Shown one piece after another: positions 1 through 5,996 of a DNA stretch of 6,297 nt. Made by a program: the position numbers and the translations under genes. Under the pieces are notes generated by a model. That model was not told where the DNA came from, made no database searches, and was given only the letters and a program-made list of their open reading frames with translations. The stretch spans positions 1-6,297 of the forward strand of contig DAIQOP010000240.1 of NCBI GenBank assembly GCA_036787815.1, read 5' to 3'. The stretch is from DATBAK01 sp036787815 (GTDB lineage Bacteria; Actinomycetota; Acidimicrobiia; IMCC26256; PALSA-610). Every line of letters begins with the position of its first letter. Within the stretch, counting starts at the first letter, position 1.

Positions 1-588
1 GGACTGTCCTTCGAGAAGCCCGCCCGCCACATGCGCGAGTACCTCTCGATCCTCGCTCCCCTCGTCCGCACCGGTGCCGCCGAGTACGACGGCGAGACGC
101 TGCACGCGCACGGCACTCTCGACATCGCCGACGCGCCGCCGTGCCCGATCCTGCTCGCGGCCCTCGCGCCGAAGATGCTCGAGCTCGCGGGCGCGGTCGC
201 CGACGGGACGATCACCTGGATGACCGGGCCGGCGACGCTCGCCGACCACACCATCCCGGTGATCACCGCCGCCGCGCGCGCCGCCGGGAGACCTGCACCG
301 CGCGTGTGCGCGTCGCTGCCCGTGTGCGTGACCGACGATCCCGCCGCGGCGCGTGCGCGCGCGGCCGACGAGTTCGCGGTCTACGGGATGCTGCCGTCGT
401 ACCGCGCGATGCTCGACCGTGAGGGAGCGGCGGGTCCGGCCGACGTCGCGATCGTCGGCGACGCGGCGACGGTGACGGGCGCGGTGCACCACCTCGCCGA
501 GATCGGCGTCACCGACTTCGCACCGGCCCTCTTCGGCTCCCGAACCGACCGCAACGCGACGCGCGAGGTGCTCGCCGGCCTGGTGTGA
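1..588 (+). CDS. LLM-class F420-dependent oxidoreductase, C-terminal part (5' end outside window)
   Basis: The reading frame is open from base 1 to the TGA at 586-588, giving 195 visible residues. The ATG at 31 is internal, because upstream codons (GLSFEKPARH) already match the family. The protein is the C-terminal half or more of a luciferase-like (TIM-barrel) oxidoreductase of the flavin/F420 type. Visible family signatures are the PARHMREYLSILAPLV helix, the strand-and-loop segment PILLAALAPKMLELAG, and ADGTITWMTGP after it, then LPSYRAMLDREG and GPADVAIVGD near the end. This pattern fits the F420-dependent MSMEG_4879-like subgroup (TIGR03564) as I remember it. Such enzymes transfer hydride between cofactor F420 and an organic substrate in the cytoplasm; the substrate cannot be read from sequence. 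It is clearly a different subfamily from the two LLM genes further along. It converges on the cupin gene with a 33-bp gap. Confidence 0.88.
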   Translation, partial: GLSFEKPARHMREYLSILAPLVRTGAAEYDGETLHAHGTLDIADAPPCPILLAALAPKMLELAGAVADGTITWMTGPATLADHTIPVITAAARAAGRPAPRVCASLPVCVTDDPAAARARAADEFAVYGMLPSYRAMLDREGAAGPADVAIVGDAATVTGAVHHLAEIGVTDFAPALFGSRTDRNATREVLAGLV

Positions 589-621
589 CGCCGCACGCTC
601 GACTTGGGTGCTCGGCGCGGT

Positions 622-945
622 TCAGCGATCCTTGAGCTCCACGAGGATCTCGCGATAGGTCTCGGTGCCGCGGTTGACCGCGGTCTCGATACCGCCGCGG
701 GCGACGAACTGTGCCTTGCCGATGGGCACCGGGTAGTCGCCCGACGTGTCGTACGCGCCGGCGGTGTCGGGCTCGACCTCCACACCGATGCGGTCGCCGG
801 CCAACGGGATCAGCAGGTAGTCGAGCGTGTGCTCGTGCACCGCCGAGCGTTCGCCGGGCTCGAGCACCATCTCCCAGATGCGCACCCGGTCGTTCTCCCA
901 TACGAGGCGGGTCCCGACGTCTCCCAGCACCCGGTCTTCGGCCAC
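622..945 (-). CDS. Small single-domain cupin protein
   Basis: This encodes a 107-residue soluble protein made of one cupin beta-barrel. I chose the GTG at 945 because it is preceded by AGGGGGAG (949-956) with a 3-nt spacer and because it begins just before the conserved part of the fold. The same frame stays open further upstream, but that extension would run antisense through the whole hydrolase gene and looks like low-complexity shadow sequence. Cupin motif 1 is visible as PGERSAVHEHTLDYLLIPLAG (residues 30-50), with His37 and His39 as likely metal ligands. The second motif (around GTETYREILVELK, 93-105) lacks the usual His, so metal binding may be incomplete. The VWENDRVRIWEMVLEPGE segment resembles small cupins annotated near BauB of beta-alanine degradation. 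Family resemblance does not establish that reaction here. It could be a small-molecule-binding or isomerase-type cupin; its function is unknown. Confidence 0.82.
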   Translation of the reverse strand: MAEDRVLGDVGTRLVWENDRVRIWEMVLEPGERSAVHEHTLDYLLIPLAGDRIGVEVEPDTAGAYDTSGDYPVPIGKAQFVARGGIETAVNRGTETYREILVELKDR

Positions 946-972
946 GGTCTCCCCCTGACGTAGCGTGCCATC
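946..972. promoter_or_regulatory. Compact divergent intergenic region with possible leaderless promoter
   Basis: Only 27 bp separate the divergent cupin and hydrolase starts, and part of that is the cupin ribosome-binding site (AGGGGGAG, reading leftward at 956-949). On the plus strand TAGCGT (961-966) fits the actinobacterial -10 consensus TAnnnT and ends 6 nt before the hydrolase ATG at 973. That is the spacing expected if transcription starts at the A of the start codon (a leaderless mRNA). The hydrolase has no Shine-Dalgarno sequence upstream, which agrees. No convincing -35 box is seen. The cupin promoter would have to lie inside the 5' end of the hydrolase gene. The gap and motifs are seen directly; promoter activity is inferred. 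Confidence 0.35.
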
Positions 973-1665
973 ATGCCCGAAGCGGCCCCGCCCGACGAGC
1001 GCAGCCCGCGCTCCCCCCTCATGCTCCTCGAGCCGCTCGCGGTGTGCGAGGTGGCGATCACGCCCTCGTTGCACCACGTCGAGGTGTACACGCTCAAGGG
1101 TCTGCTCACCTTCTTGTGGCACGGGCCGCGCGACACCCCTCGGGTCGTCATCACGTGCGGCGGAGGAATGGGCAGCCTGCTCGGACCGGCCGGTGGCATC
1201 TACCACGACCTCGGCGAGCAGTTCGCTCGCGACGACATCGCGACGATCCGCGTCGGCTACCGCAGACCGAATCATCTGCCCGCGTGCGTGCACGACCTCG
1301 CCGCCGCGGCCGATCTCGCCGTGCAGGGCGGGGCGGAATCGGTGGTCACCGTCGGCCACAGTTTCGGTGGAGCGGTCGCGATCCAGGCCGCGATCACGTT
1401 CGGCGCGCTCGCACGGGGTGTCGTCACACTCGCGACGCAGTCGGCCGGATGCGAAGACGCGGCCCAGCTCGGCTCGACCCCCCTCCTGCTGTGCCACGGG
1501 TTGCGCGACGAGATCCTGCCCGCGCAGACCAGCGAGGTCGTTCGCCTCCTCGCCGGGCAGGGCGAGCTCGTGACGTTCCCCTTGGCCGGGCACCTGCTCG
1601 ACGAGGCGCACGACGAGCTGCGCGAGCTTCTCGGGCGATGGATCCCCGAACGACTCTCTAGCTGA
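973..1665 (+). CDS. Alpha/beta hydrolase (dienelactone-hydrolase-like)
   Basis: This 230-residue protein has an alpha/beta-hydrolase fold. The nucleophile elbow GHSFGG places the catalytic Ser at 130. Asp179 in CHGLRDEILP and His207 in PLAGHLLDEAHDEL complete the triad in the right order and spacing, and a glycine-rich turn GGGMGS (63-68) is a candidate oxyanion-hole region. The pattern 'HG..DEI.P' followed by 'GH.LDE..DEL' is typical of small dienelactone-hydrolase or prolyl-oligopeptidase-like esterases. There is no signal peptide, so it is probably cytoplasmic. Start choice: the ATG at 973 lacks a Shine-Dalgarno but sits 6 nt after a TAnnnT box. A second in-frame ATG at 1021 would remove a proline- and charge-rich leader (residues 1-16) and remains possible. 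The gene ends inside a hairpin shared with the convergent LLM gene. The substrate is unknown. Confidence 0.85.
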   Translation: MPEAAPPDERSPRSPLMLLEPLAVCEVAITPSLHHVEVYTLKGLLTFLWHGPRDTPRVVITCGGGMGSLLGPAGGIYHDLGEQFARDDIATIRVGYRRPNHLPACVHDLAAAADLAVQGGAESVVTVGHSFGGAVAIQAAITFGALARGVVTLATQSAGCEDAAQLGSTPLLLCHGLRDEILPAQTSEVVRLLAGQGELVTFPLAGHLLDEAHDELRELLGRWIPERLSS

Positions 1666-1688
1666 CCGGCGTGACCGTCGCCGGTCAG
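1662..1688. terminator. Bidirectional hairpin terminator between convergent genes
   Basis: A perfect 10-bp inverted repeat, CTGACCGGCG (1662-1671) and CGCCGGTCAG (1679-1688), flanks a 7-nt loop. It spans the whole 19-bp convergent gap and includes the TGA of the hydrolase (1663-1665) and the reverse-strand TGA of the LLM gene (1685-1687). There is no T-run on either side, as is common for terminators in high-GC actinobacteria. Being symmetrical, it can fold in either transcript. The structure is visible; its role as terminator is inferred from position. Confidence 0.65.
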
Positions 1689-2620
1689 GTGCCGGCGAGA
1701 GCGGCAACCACGGGTGCGAAGTCGAGGTAGTTGTCGCCACCCACGACGATGTTGCTGACCCCCCAGTCGTCGCGCCGCGCGACCAGCTGGTCGATCATCG
1801 CGGGGATCGTGCCGACCAGCGCGGCACCCGAGCCGAGCACCTCTTCGGGCGTGCTGTCGAAGCCGGGAGCGACCGCTGCCGCGAAGCCGAGCGCATCGTC
1901 GGTGATCGCGCACACGAAGTAGCGGATCTGGAGCTCGATGGCGTCGAACCGGTCGCCCGCGCCCTCACGGATCCAGCCCAGCTTCTTCACCGTCTCGGCC
2001 TTGCTGGCGCTCGCCGCCGCGTCGGTGGTGACCGCACCGGCACGGAGGTTCGGGTTGATACCGATGATGTCGGCTTCACGACCGGCGAGCCGCAGCACCT
2101 TCGGCCCGCCCCCGCCGATGAGGATCGGCATGCTGGGTTGCTGCGCGGGCTTCGGCTGCGCGTCGTACTCGCGGATCTTGTAGTGCGTGCCGGAGAAGCT
2201 GAACGGGCCGTCGGCCCAGCAGCCCTTGATCACCTGCAGCGCCTCGTCGAGCCGCGCGATGCGCACGCCGGGCGAGTCGTAGGGAAGACCGAGCGCGTCG
2301 TAGTCGGTCTTCATCCAACCGGCGCCGATGCCGAGCTCGCAACGACCGTCGGTGAGCTGGTCGATCGTGGCCATCTCCTTGGCGAGGATCGCCGGATGCT
2401 TGTAGTCGTTGTCGAACACCAACGCACCCACGCGCAACGTGGTGGTGTGCGCCGCGGCGATCGCGATCGCCGGCATCGGTGCGAGGCTCGTGTCGACGAA
2501 GTGGTCGGGCATGTAGAGCGTCGAGTATCCGAGATCCTCGACGCGACGCGCGTTGTCGCGCCACTCGCTCGCCGACGTGGCCTCCGACAACTGCACACCG
2601 AACCGGAACGCGTGGCTCAT
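1685..2620 (-). CDS. LLM-class F420-dependent oxidoreductase (paralog A, distal gene of tandem pair)
   Basis: This 311-residue luciferase-like TIM-barrel enzyme resembles the F420-dependent MSMEG_2516-type subgroup (TIGR03621), judged by pattern. Motifs in order are FRFGVQL at the N-terminal strand (5-11), LGYSTLYMPDHFVD (30-43), TTTLRVGALVFDNDYKHP (59-76), DGRCELGIGAGW (91-102), DSPGVRIARLDEAL (115-128), PILIGGGGPKVLRLAGREADIIG (165-187) and FAPVVAALAGT at the C-terminus. The ATG at 2620 is preferred over the ATG at 2650: it has GAAGGG (2626-2631) with a 5-nt spacer and avoids overlap with the upstream gene, and FRFGV then aligns with the neighbour's N-terminus. It starts 16 bp after the stop of paralog B, so the two are almost certainly co-transcribed. 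By eye it is about half identical to B, highest in the first 100 residues and lower near the C-terminus. The specific substrate is not predictable. Confidence 0.9.
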   Translation of the reverse strand: MSHAFRFGVQLSEATSASEWRDNARRVEDLGYSTLYMPDHFVDTSLAPMPAIAIAAAHTTTLRVGALVFDNDYKHPAILAKEMATIDQLTDGRCELGIGAGWMKTDYDALGLPYDSPGVRIARLDEALQVIKGCWADGPFSFSGTHYKIREYDAQPKPAQQPSMPILIGGGGPKVLRLAGREADIIGINPNLRAGAVTTDAAASASKAETVKKLGWIREGAGDRFDAIELQIRYFVCAITDDALGFAAAVAPGFDSTPEEVLGSGAALVGTIPAMIDQLVARRDDWGVSNIVVGGDNYLDFAPVVAALAGT

Positions 2621-2636
2621 CGCTGCCCTTCTTCTT

Positions 2637-3578
2637 TCAGGTGCCGGCAAGCCGGGCGACGATCGGCGCGAACTGCGACATCGCCTCGTGCGGCACGACC
2701 GTGTAGCTCATCTGCCAGCGTTGTCGTCGCAGCTCGAGCAACTCGACCATCTGCGACTCGGTACCGACGAGTGTGACCGGAGCCAGGATCGCATCGTCGG
2801 GGGTGACACCGAAGCCACCCGCGATCGCCTCCGCGATCGACGTGCGATCGTCGGTGACGTGCACGAACCCGACGAGAGTCTGGATCTCGAGGTCGTCGAA
2901 CCGCGCGCCGGCCGCGTCGCGTAGCCATTGCAGCTTCTCGTCGGTGCGCGCGCTCGTGAGCGAGCTCGCGGCATCGCGCGAATTGCCGTCGCCCGAGCGC
3001 AGATTGGCGTTCACCCCGACGATCGCGGCCTCGCGCGCCGCCAACGCGAGCACCTTCGGCCCGCCCCCACCGATCACGAACGGCGGATGCGGGCGTTGCA
3101 CCGGCTTCGGCTGCCCGTCGAGCTCGGTCACCGTGTAGTGCTCGCCGCGGAACGAGAACGGACCGTCGGCGAACAGACCCTTCAGGATGGTGATGGCTTC
3201 CGCGAGCCGCGCGATCCGCACGCTCGGCTTGTCGAGCGGGATACCGGCCTTCTCGTAGTCGACGCTCATCCAGCCGGCTCCGATGCCGAGCTCGAGCCGG
3301 CCGTCGGAGAGGAGATCGATGGTCGCGGCTTCTCGGGCGAGCACGACCGGATGCTTGTAGTCGTTGCCGAGCACGAGCGGCCCGACGCGCAGCGTCGTGG
3401 TGACGGCCGCGGCGGCCGCGAGCGCGGGAACCGGCGCCAACGGATGATCGACGAAGTGATCGGGCACGAAGAGCGTGGAGTAGCCGAGCGCCTCGGCTTG
3501 GCGCGCGATCTCGGTGAACTCCGCCGCGGAGCTCACCTTCGGGACGATCACACCGAACCGGAACCGTCGATCGTGCAC
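2637..3578 (-). CDS. LLM-class F420-dependent oxidoreductase (paralog B, first gene of tandem pair)
   Basis: This 313-residue protein belongs to the same subfamily as the gene after it. It shows FRFGVIV (6-12), LGYSTLFVPDHFVD (31-44), TTTLRVGPLVLGNDYKHP (60-77), DGRLELGIGAGW (92-103), PSVRIARLAEAI (118-129), FVIGGGGPKVLALAAREAAIVG (167-188) and a C-terminal FAPIVARLAGT. The start is the GTG at 3578, with a G-rich Shine-Dalgarno-like AGAGGGGGG (3583-3591) upstream. Length and motif order match full-length family members, so it is intact. The glycine-rich GGGG loop is the likely cofactor phosphate-binding region in this family. Differences from paralog A concentrate in the segment around residues 190-300, where substrate contacts and subunit interfaces vary in the family, suggesting divergence of substrate rather than redundancy (inference). 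It lies 53 bp downstream of dut on the same strand. Confidence 0.9.
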   Translation of the reverse strand: MHDRRFRFGVIVPKVSSAAEFTEIARQAEALGYSTLFVPDHFVDHPLAPVPALAAAAAVTTTLRVGPLVLGNDYKHPVVLAREAATIDLLSDGRLELGIGAGWMSVDYEKAGIPLDKPSVRIARLAEAITILKGLFADGPFSFRGEHYTVTELDGQPKPVQRPHPPFVIGGGGPKVLALAAREAAIVGVNANLRSGDGNSRDAASSLTSARTDEKLQWLRDAAGARFDDLEIQTLVGFVHVTDDRTSIAEAIAGGFGVTPDDAILAPVTLVGTESQMVELLELRRQRWQMSYTVVPHEAMSQFAPIVARLAGT

Positions 3579-3602
3579 CCTGCCCCCCTCTGGACGGCCC
3601 GC

Positions 3603-3608
3603 ACGTTA
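3603..3608 (-). promoter_or_regulatory. Possible -10 element for the LLM gene pair
   Basis: In the 53-bp gap after dut, the minus strand reads TAACGT (3608 down to 3603), matching TAnnnT. It lies 24 nt before the GTG of the first LLM gene, leaving a short leader that carries the G-rich ribosome-binding site. No good -35 box is visible. The alternative is simple read-through from dut. This is weak support from a single short motif. Confidence 0.25.
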
Positions 3609-3631
3609 GGCCACGCGCGCCGGCCTCGGTT

Positions 3632-4084
3632 TCAGGTGCCGGTCGAGCCGAACCCTCCCGTACCGCGGGCGGTGTCGTCGAGCGCGTCGACCACCTGCCA
3701 CTCGACCGACTCGACCCGTTGGATCACGAGCTGGGCGATGCGATCGCCCCGCCGCACGGTGAACTCCTCCACCGGATCGAGGTTCACGAGGATCACCCGC
3801 AGCTCGTCGCGGTAACCCGCGTCGACGAGACCGGGGCTGTTGAGCACCGCCACACCCGAGCGCAGCGCGAGCCCGGACCGCGGTTGCACGAAGCCGGCGT
3901 GGCCCGGCGGGATCGCGACGGCGACACCCGTCGGGATCATCGCCCGCCCGCCGCCCGGCGCGAGCGTCGCGTCGACGCGCGCGACCAGGTCGTAGCCGGC
4001 GTCGGCGTCGTGCTGACGGGTCGGCAGCGGGAGGTCGGGGTCGAGCCGGCGGATGGCGATCTGCACGTCGGGCCGGGCACTCAC
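3632..4084 (-). CDS. dut: dUTP diphosphatase (dUTPase)
   Basis: This 150-residue homotrimeric-type dUTPase hydrolyses dUTP to dUMP and pyrophosphate, keeping uracil out of DNA and supplying dUMP for thymidylate synthesis. All five family motifs are present in order: DAGYDL (28-33), PRSGLA (68-73), GLVDAGYRDE (85-94) with Asp88 as the catalytic base and Tyr91 as the residue that discriminates deoxyribose, RGDRIAQL (112-119), and the C-terminal arm RGTGGFGSTG (140-149), which closes over the bound nucleotide. Motif 3 has Asp where the common form has Gly (YRDE rather than YRGE). The length is normal. The start is a GTG at 4084 overlapping the DUF3501 stop in GTGA (4081-4084); no Shine-Dalgarno precedes it, so initiation probably depends on ribosomes finishing the upstream gene. 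Identification is firm. Confidence 0.96.
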   Translation of the reverse strand: MSARPDVQIAIRRLDPDLPLPTRQHDADAGYDLVARVDATLAPGGGRAMIPTGVAVAIPPGHAGFVQPRSGLALRSGVAVLNSPGLVDAGYRDELRVILVNLDPVEEFTVRRGDRIAQLVIQRVESVEWQVVDALDDTARGTGGFGSTGT

Positions 4085-4662
4085 GAGGCGGCGAGGTCGG
4101 CGACCAGCTCGGCCTGCTGCTCGGCACCGAGGAGGGTCTCGGCCGAGTACTCGGGATGGGTGACGACGAGCTTCACCGGGCCCACCGCGAGCTTCTCCGC
4201 CGCGGCCCCGAGACGGAAGCGCAGGAAGTGCACCGCGGCGGTGACGTCGTCGCGGGTGAGGCGCTCCTCGTCGAGCGGATCACCGACGACCGTCGTTCCG
4301 TCGGACAGCACGAGGGCGATACAGCGCTCGACACCGACCAGCTTGCCCAACCATTCGCGCACCTCGGCGTCCGACCGGAGCTCGAGGAACAACGTCGCGG
4401 AGAGCTCCCCTTCGTCGGGAACGAGCTCGTTGTAGGTCGCGACCTCGTGCGCGATCTGCTCGTCGCGCAGCATGCGCTCGGCGCGCGCCATCTCCATGAC
4501 CTGCCAGCGCATCGTCTCGGTGTTCTCGAACACCACCGTGAGCAGCTCGCCGAGCGCGACCCGGCGCCGGCGCTTCAGCGCGATGATCTGCGTGCGCAGC
4601 TCGTCGCGTTCGCGTTCGTAGGCCCGCAGGTCGAGAATGTCGTCGACCGTCAGCTTCCGCAT
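4081..4662 (-). CDS. DUF3501 family protein
   Basis: This 193-residue protein matches the DUF3501 family (Pfam PF12007 as I recall it). The diagnostic N-terminus is MRKLTVDDILDLRAYERERDELRTQIIALKRRRRVALGELLTVVFENTETMRWQVMEMARAERM (residues 1-20 and onward to 64), containing a basic stretch KRRRR (30-34). A second conserved block is AVHFLRFRLGAAAEKL (143-158). There are no membrane segments, signal peptide or Cys cluster (one Cys, 114), so it is a soluble cytoplasmic protein without an obvious cofactor. The function is unknown. I recall the family as a habitual neighbour of rubrerythrin and an Fe-S/heterodisulfide-reductase-like protein, exactly the arrangement here. The ATG at 4662 is 4 nt after the Fe-S gene stop, with a strong GAGGAGGA site lying inside that gene's last codons. 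Its own stop overlaps the dut start. Confidence 0.85.
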   Translation of the reverse strand: MRKLTVDDILDLRAYERERDELRTQIIALKRRRRVALGELLTVVFENTETMRWQVMEMARAERMLRDEQIAHEVATYNELVPDEGELSATLFLELRSDAEVREWLGKLVGVERCIALVLSDGTTVVGDPLDEERLTRDDVTAAVHFLRFRLGAAAEKLAVGPVKLVVTHPEYSAETLLGAEQQAELVADLAAS

Positions 4663-4666
4663 TGCG

Positions 4667-5977
4667 TCATTCCTCCTCGATGCCGTACGCGCGGGCCAGC
4701 ACCTGGAGTGGGTGCACGGGCCGCTTGCCGGTCTCTTCCCGGATCGCGGTGTTCGACAGATGGCAGTCGCCCGCGATGAGCTCGGCCTGCGATTTCGACA
4801 CCGCTTCCATCAACGGTTTCGCCACTCGCTTCGCCATCTCGACGTTCTCGGCACGCAGGCCCCACGTGCCGTCGATCGCCGAGCACCGCTCCACGATCTG
4901 CACCTTGGCCCCGGTGAGCTGCATGAGATCGCGACTCTTCGGCCCGATGTGCTGCGCGCGGTAGTGACACGCCGCCTGCCAGGTGATCGTCGCGTACGTG
5001 GTTCCCGCGAACTCGGTATCGAGCGGTTGTTCCCGGTGCCGGGCCATGAGGTACTCCGACGCATCGAAAGTGTTCGCGGCGACACGGCGAGCCGCGTCGG
5101 TGCCGAGGAAGTCCGGGTACTCGTTCTTGATGACGTACGCGCACGTGGGCTGGGGCACGACGATCGGCTGCCTTGCGTCGACCGCCGGGAGCAACACCGC
5201 GACGTTGCGCTCCGCGTGCTCGCGGAACTTGTCGACGTCGCCGGCGTCGAGCCACGGCATGCCGCAGCACACCTGGCCCGCCGGCAATTCGCACTCGAAG
5301 CCATTGCGTTCGTAGACGCCGACCAGCGCCTTACCGATCGCCGGCTCCTGGTACTCGACGAGGCAGGTGGGGAACACCGCCACGGTGCCACGAGGGCCTC
5401 CGTGCGTGAGGCGGGGGCGACGCGCGAACCACCGAGAGAACCGCTCCCGCGCGTACGTGGGGAGCATGCGGACCTTCGAGATGCCGGCTGTCTTCTCGAT
5501 CGCGGAGCGAACGAAGCCGATGTTGGCGGCGCGATTGACGATCGGGGCGAAGGTGGTGGCGACCTTTCCCTGCAGGTCGGTGCGAGCGAGCAATGCCGCG
5601 CTGCGATCGACCTTTCCTTCCTTCTGCTGGATCGCCAACGAGCGCAGCATCAGGCGCGGGAAGTCGATGACCCACTCCTGCTGCTGATCGGGCGTGTACG
5701 GGCAGATCACGTAGCAGAGCTTGCACTGGTAGCACTCGTCGACGACCTGCTGGTGCTCGGCGGTGCTCAGTTCCTCGGCCTGCTCGTTCCCGCCGCGATC
5801 GTCGACCATGCGGAACAACGACTTGAAGCTCGGGCAGAGCTTTACGCAGATGCGGCAATCACTACAGATGTGGAACGTGCGGTCGCGTTCGTCGCGGGCC
5901 GACTGCGGATCGAGGTACGACGGATCGAGCGGGTCGTACAGGGACGAGCGGTCGGGCGGCGGCTGGATGGACGACAT
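4667..5977 (-). CDS. Soluble Fe-S oxidoreductase: two [4Fe-4S] ferredoxin motifs plus two CCG-type domains (HdrD/GlpC-like)
   Basis: This 436-residue cytoplasmic electron-transfer protein has no membrane segments. The N-terminal ferredoxin module has two CxxCxxCxxxCP motifs: Cys38, 41, 44, 48 and Cys82, 85, 88, 92, enough for two [4Fe-4S] clusters. The C-terminal half carries two cysteine-rich domains of the heterodisulfide-reductase/GlpC/LutA type. The first is FPTCLVEYQ (Cys205), CCGMPW (Cys237-238) and PTCAYV (Cys279). The second is WQAACHYRAQHIG (Cys337), ERCSAIDGTWG (Cys365) and GDCHLSNT (Cys405). Both depart from the canonical CCG plus CxxC ligand set; the second has Cys-Ser in place of Cys-Cys. 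The ATG at 5977 is used because GAGAGGAG (5981-5988) precedes it and the ATG at 6013 lies inside a hairpin. The neighbours, rubrerythrin before and DUF3501 after, suggest it passes electrons in that cassette. The partner is inferred. Confidence 0.88.
   Translation of the reverse strand: MSSIQPPPDRSSLYDPLDPSYLDPQSARDERDRTFHICSDCRICVKLCPSFKSLFRMVDDRGGNEQAEELSTAEHQQVVDECYQCKLCYVICPYTPDQQQEWVIDFPRLMLRSLAIQQKEGKVDRSAALLARTDLQGKVATTFAPIVNRAANIGFVRSAIEKTAGISKVRMLPTYARERFSRWFARRPRLTHGGPRGTVAVFPTCLVEYQEPAIGKALVGVYERNGFECELPAGQVCCGMPWLDAGDVDKFREHAERNVAVLLPAVDARQPIVVPQPTCAYVIKNEYPDFLGTDAARRVAANTFDASEYLMARHREQPLDTEFAGTTYATITWQAACHYRAQHIGPKSRDLMQLTGAKVQIVERCSAIDGTWGLRAENVEMAKRVAKPLMEAVSKSQAELIAGDCHLSNTAIREETGKRPVHPLQVLARAYGIEEE
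4671..4678 (-). promoter_or_regulatory. Shine-Dalgarno of the DUF3501 gene inside the Fe-S gene
   Basis: The minus strand reads GAGGAGGA from 4678 to 4671, 8 nt before the ATG at 4662. These bases are also the terminal Glu-Glu-Glu codons of the Fe-S protein, just before its TGA at 4667-4669. The site fixes the DUF3501 start and indicates tight co-translation of the two genes. Confidence 0.75.
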
Positions 5978-5996
5978 TGGCTCCTCTCGAGCATTG

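Noticed and set aside
589..617. Imperfect hairpin in the convergent gap between the first LLM gene and the cupin gene
   Set aside because: Only a 5-bp stem (589-593 with 613-617) plus a 3-bp inner stem across a bulge. In DNA this GC-rich that is expected by chance, so I do not call a terminator.
711..1661. 316-codon plus-strand frame overlapping the cupin and hydrolase genes
   Set aside because: The Arg/Pro/Ala-rich translation has no recognisable motif and overlaps two real genes in other frames. It is typical of out-of-frame reading in high-GC DNA.
946..1740. Open minus-strand frame extending the cupin gene upstream to a total of 372 codons
   Set aside because: It runs antisense through the full, well-supported hydrolase gene and into the convergent terminator. 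The extra residues are Arg/Glu/Ala-rich shadow sequence, and a GTG with a strong Shine-Dalgarno at 945 starts the cupin fold.
2621..2650. Upstream ATG at 2650 as the start of LLM paralog A
   Set aside because: It overlaps the end of paralog B and adds ten non-conserved residues. The ATG at 2620 has a well-placed GAAGGG and aligns with the paralog's N-terminus.
3608..3626. AGGCC/GGCCT inverted repeat after dut
   Set aside because: A 5-bp stem with a 9-nt loop is too weak to claim as a terminator between dut and the LLM pair.
2928..3815. 295-codon plus-strand frame opposite the LLM and dut genes
   Set aside because: It is antisense to two firmly identified genes and its composition is that of a shadow frame (Arg, Glu, Asp, His repeats). 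No domain is seen.
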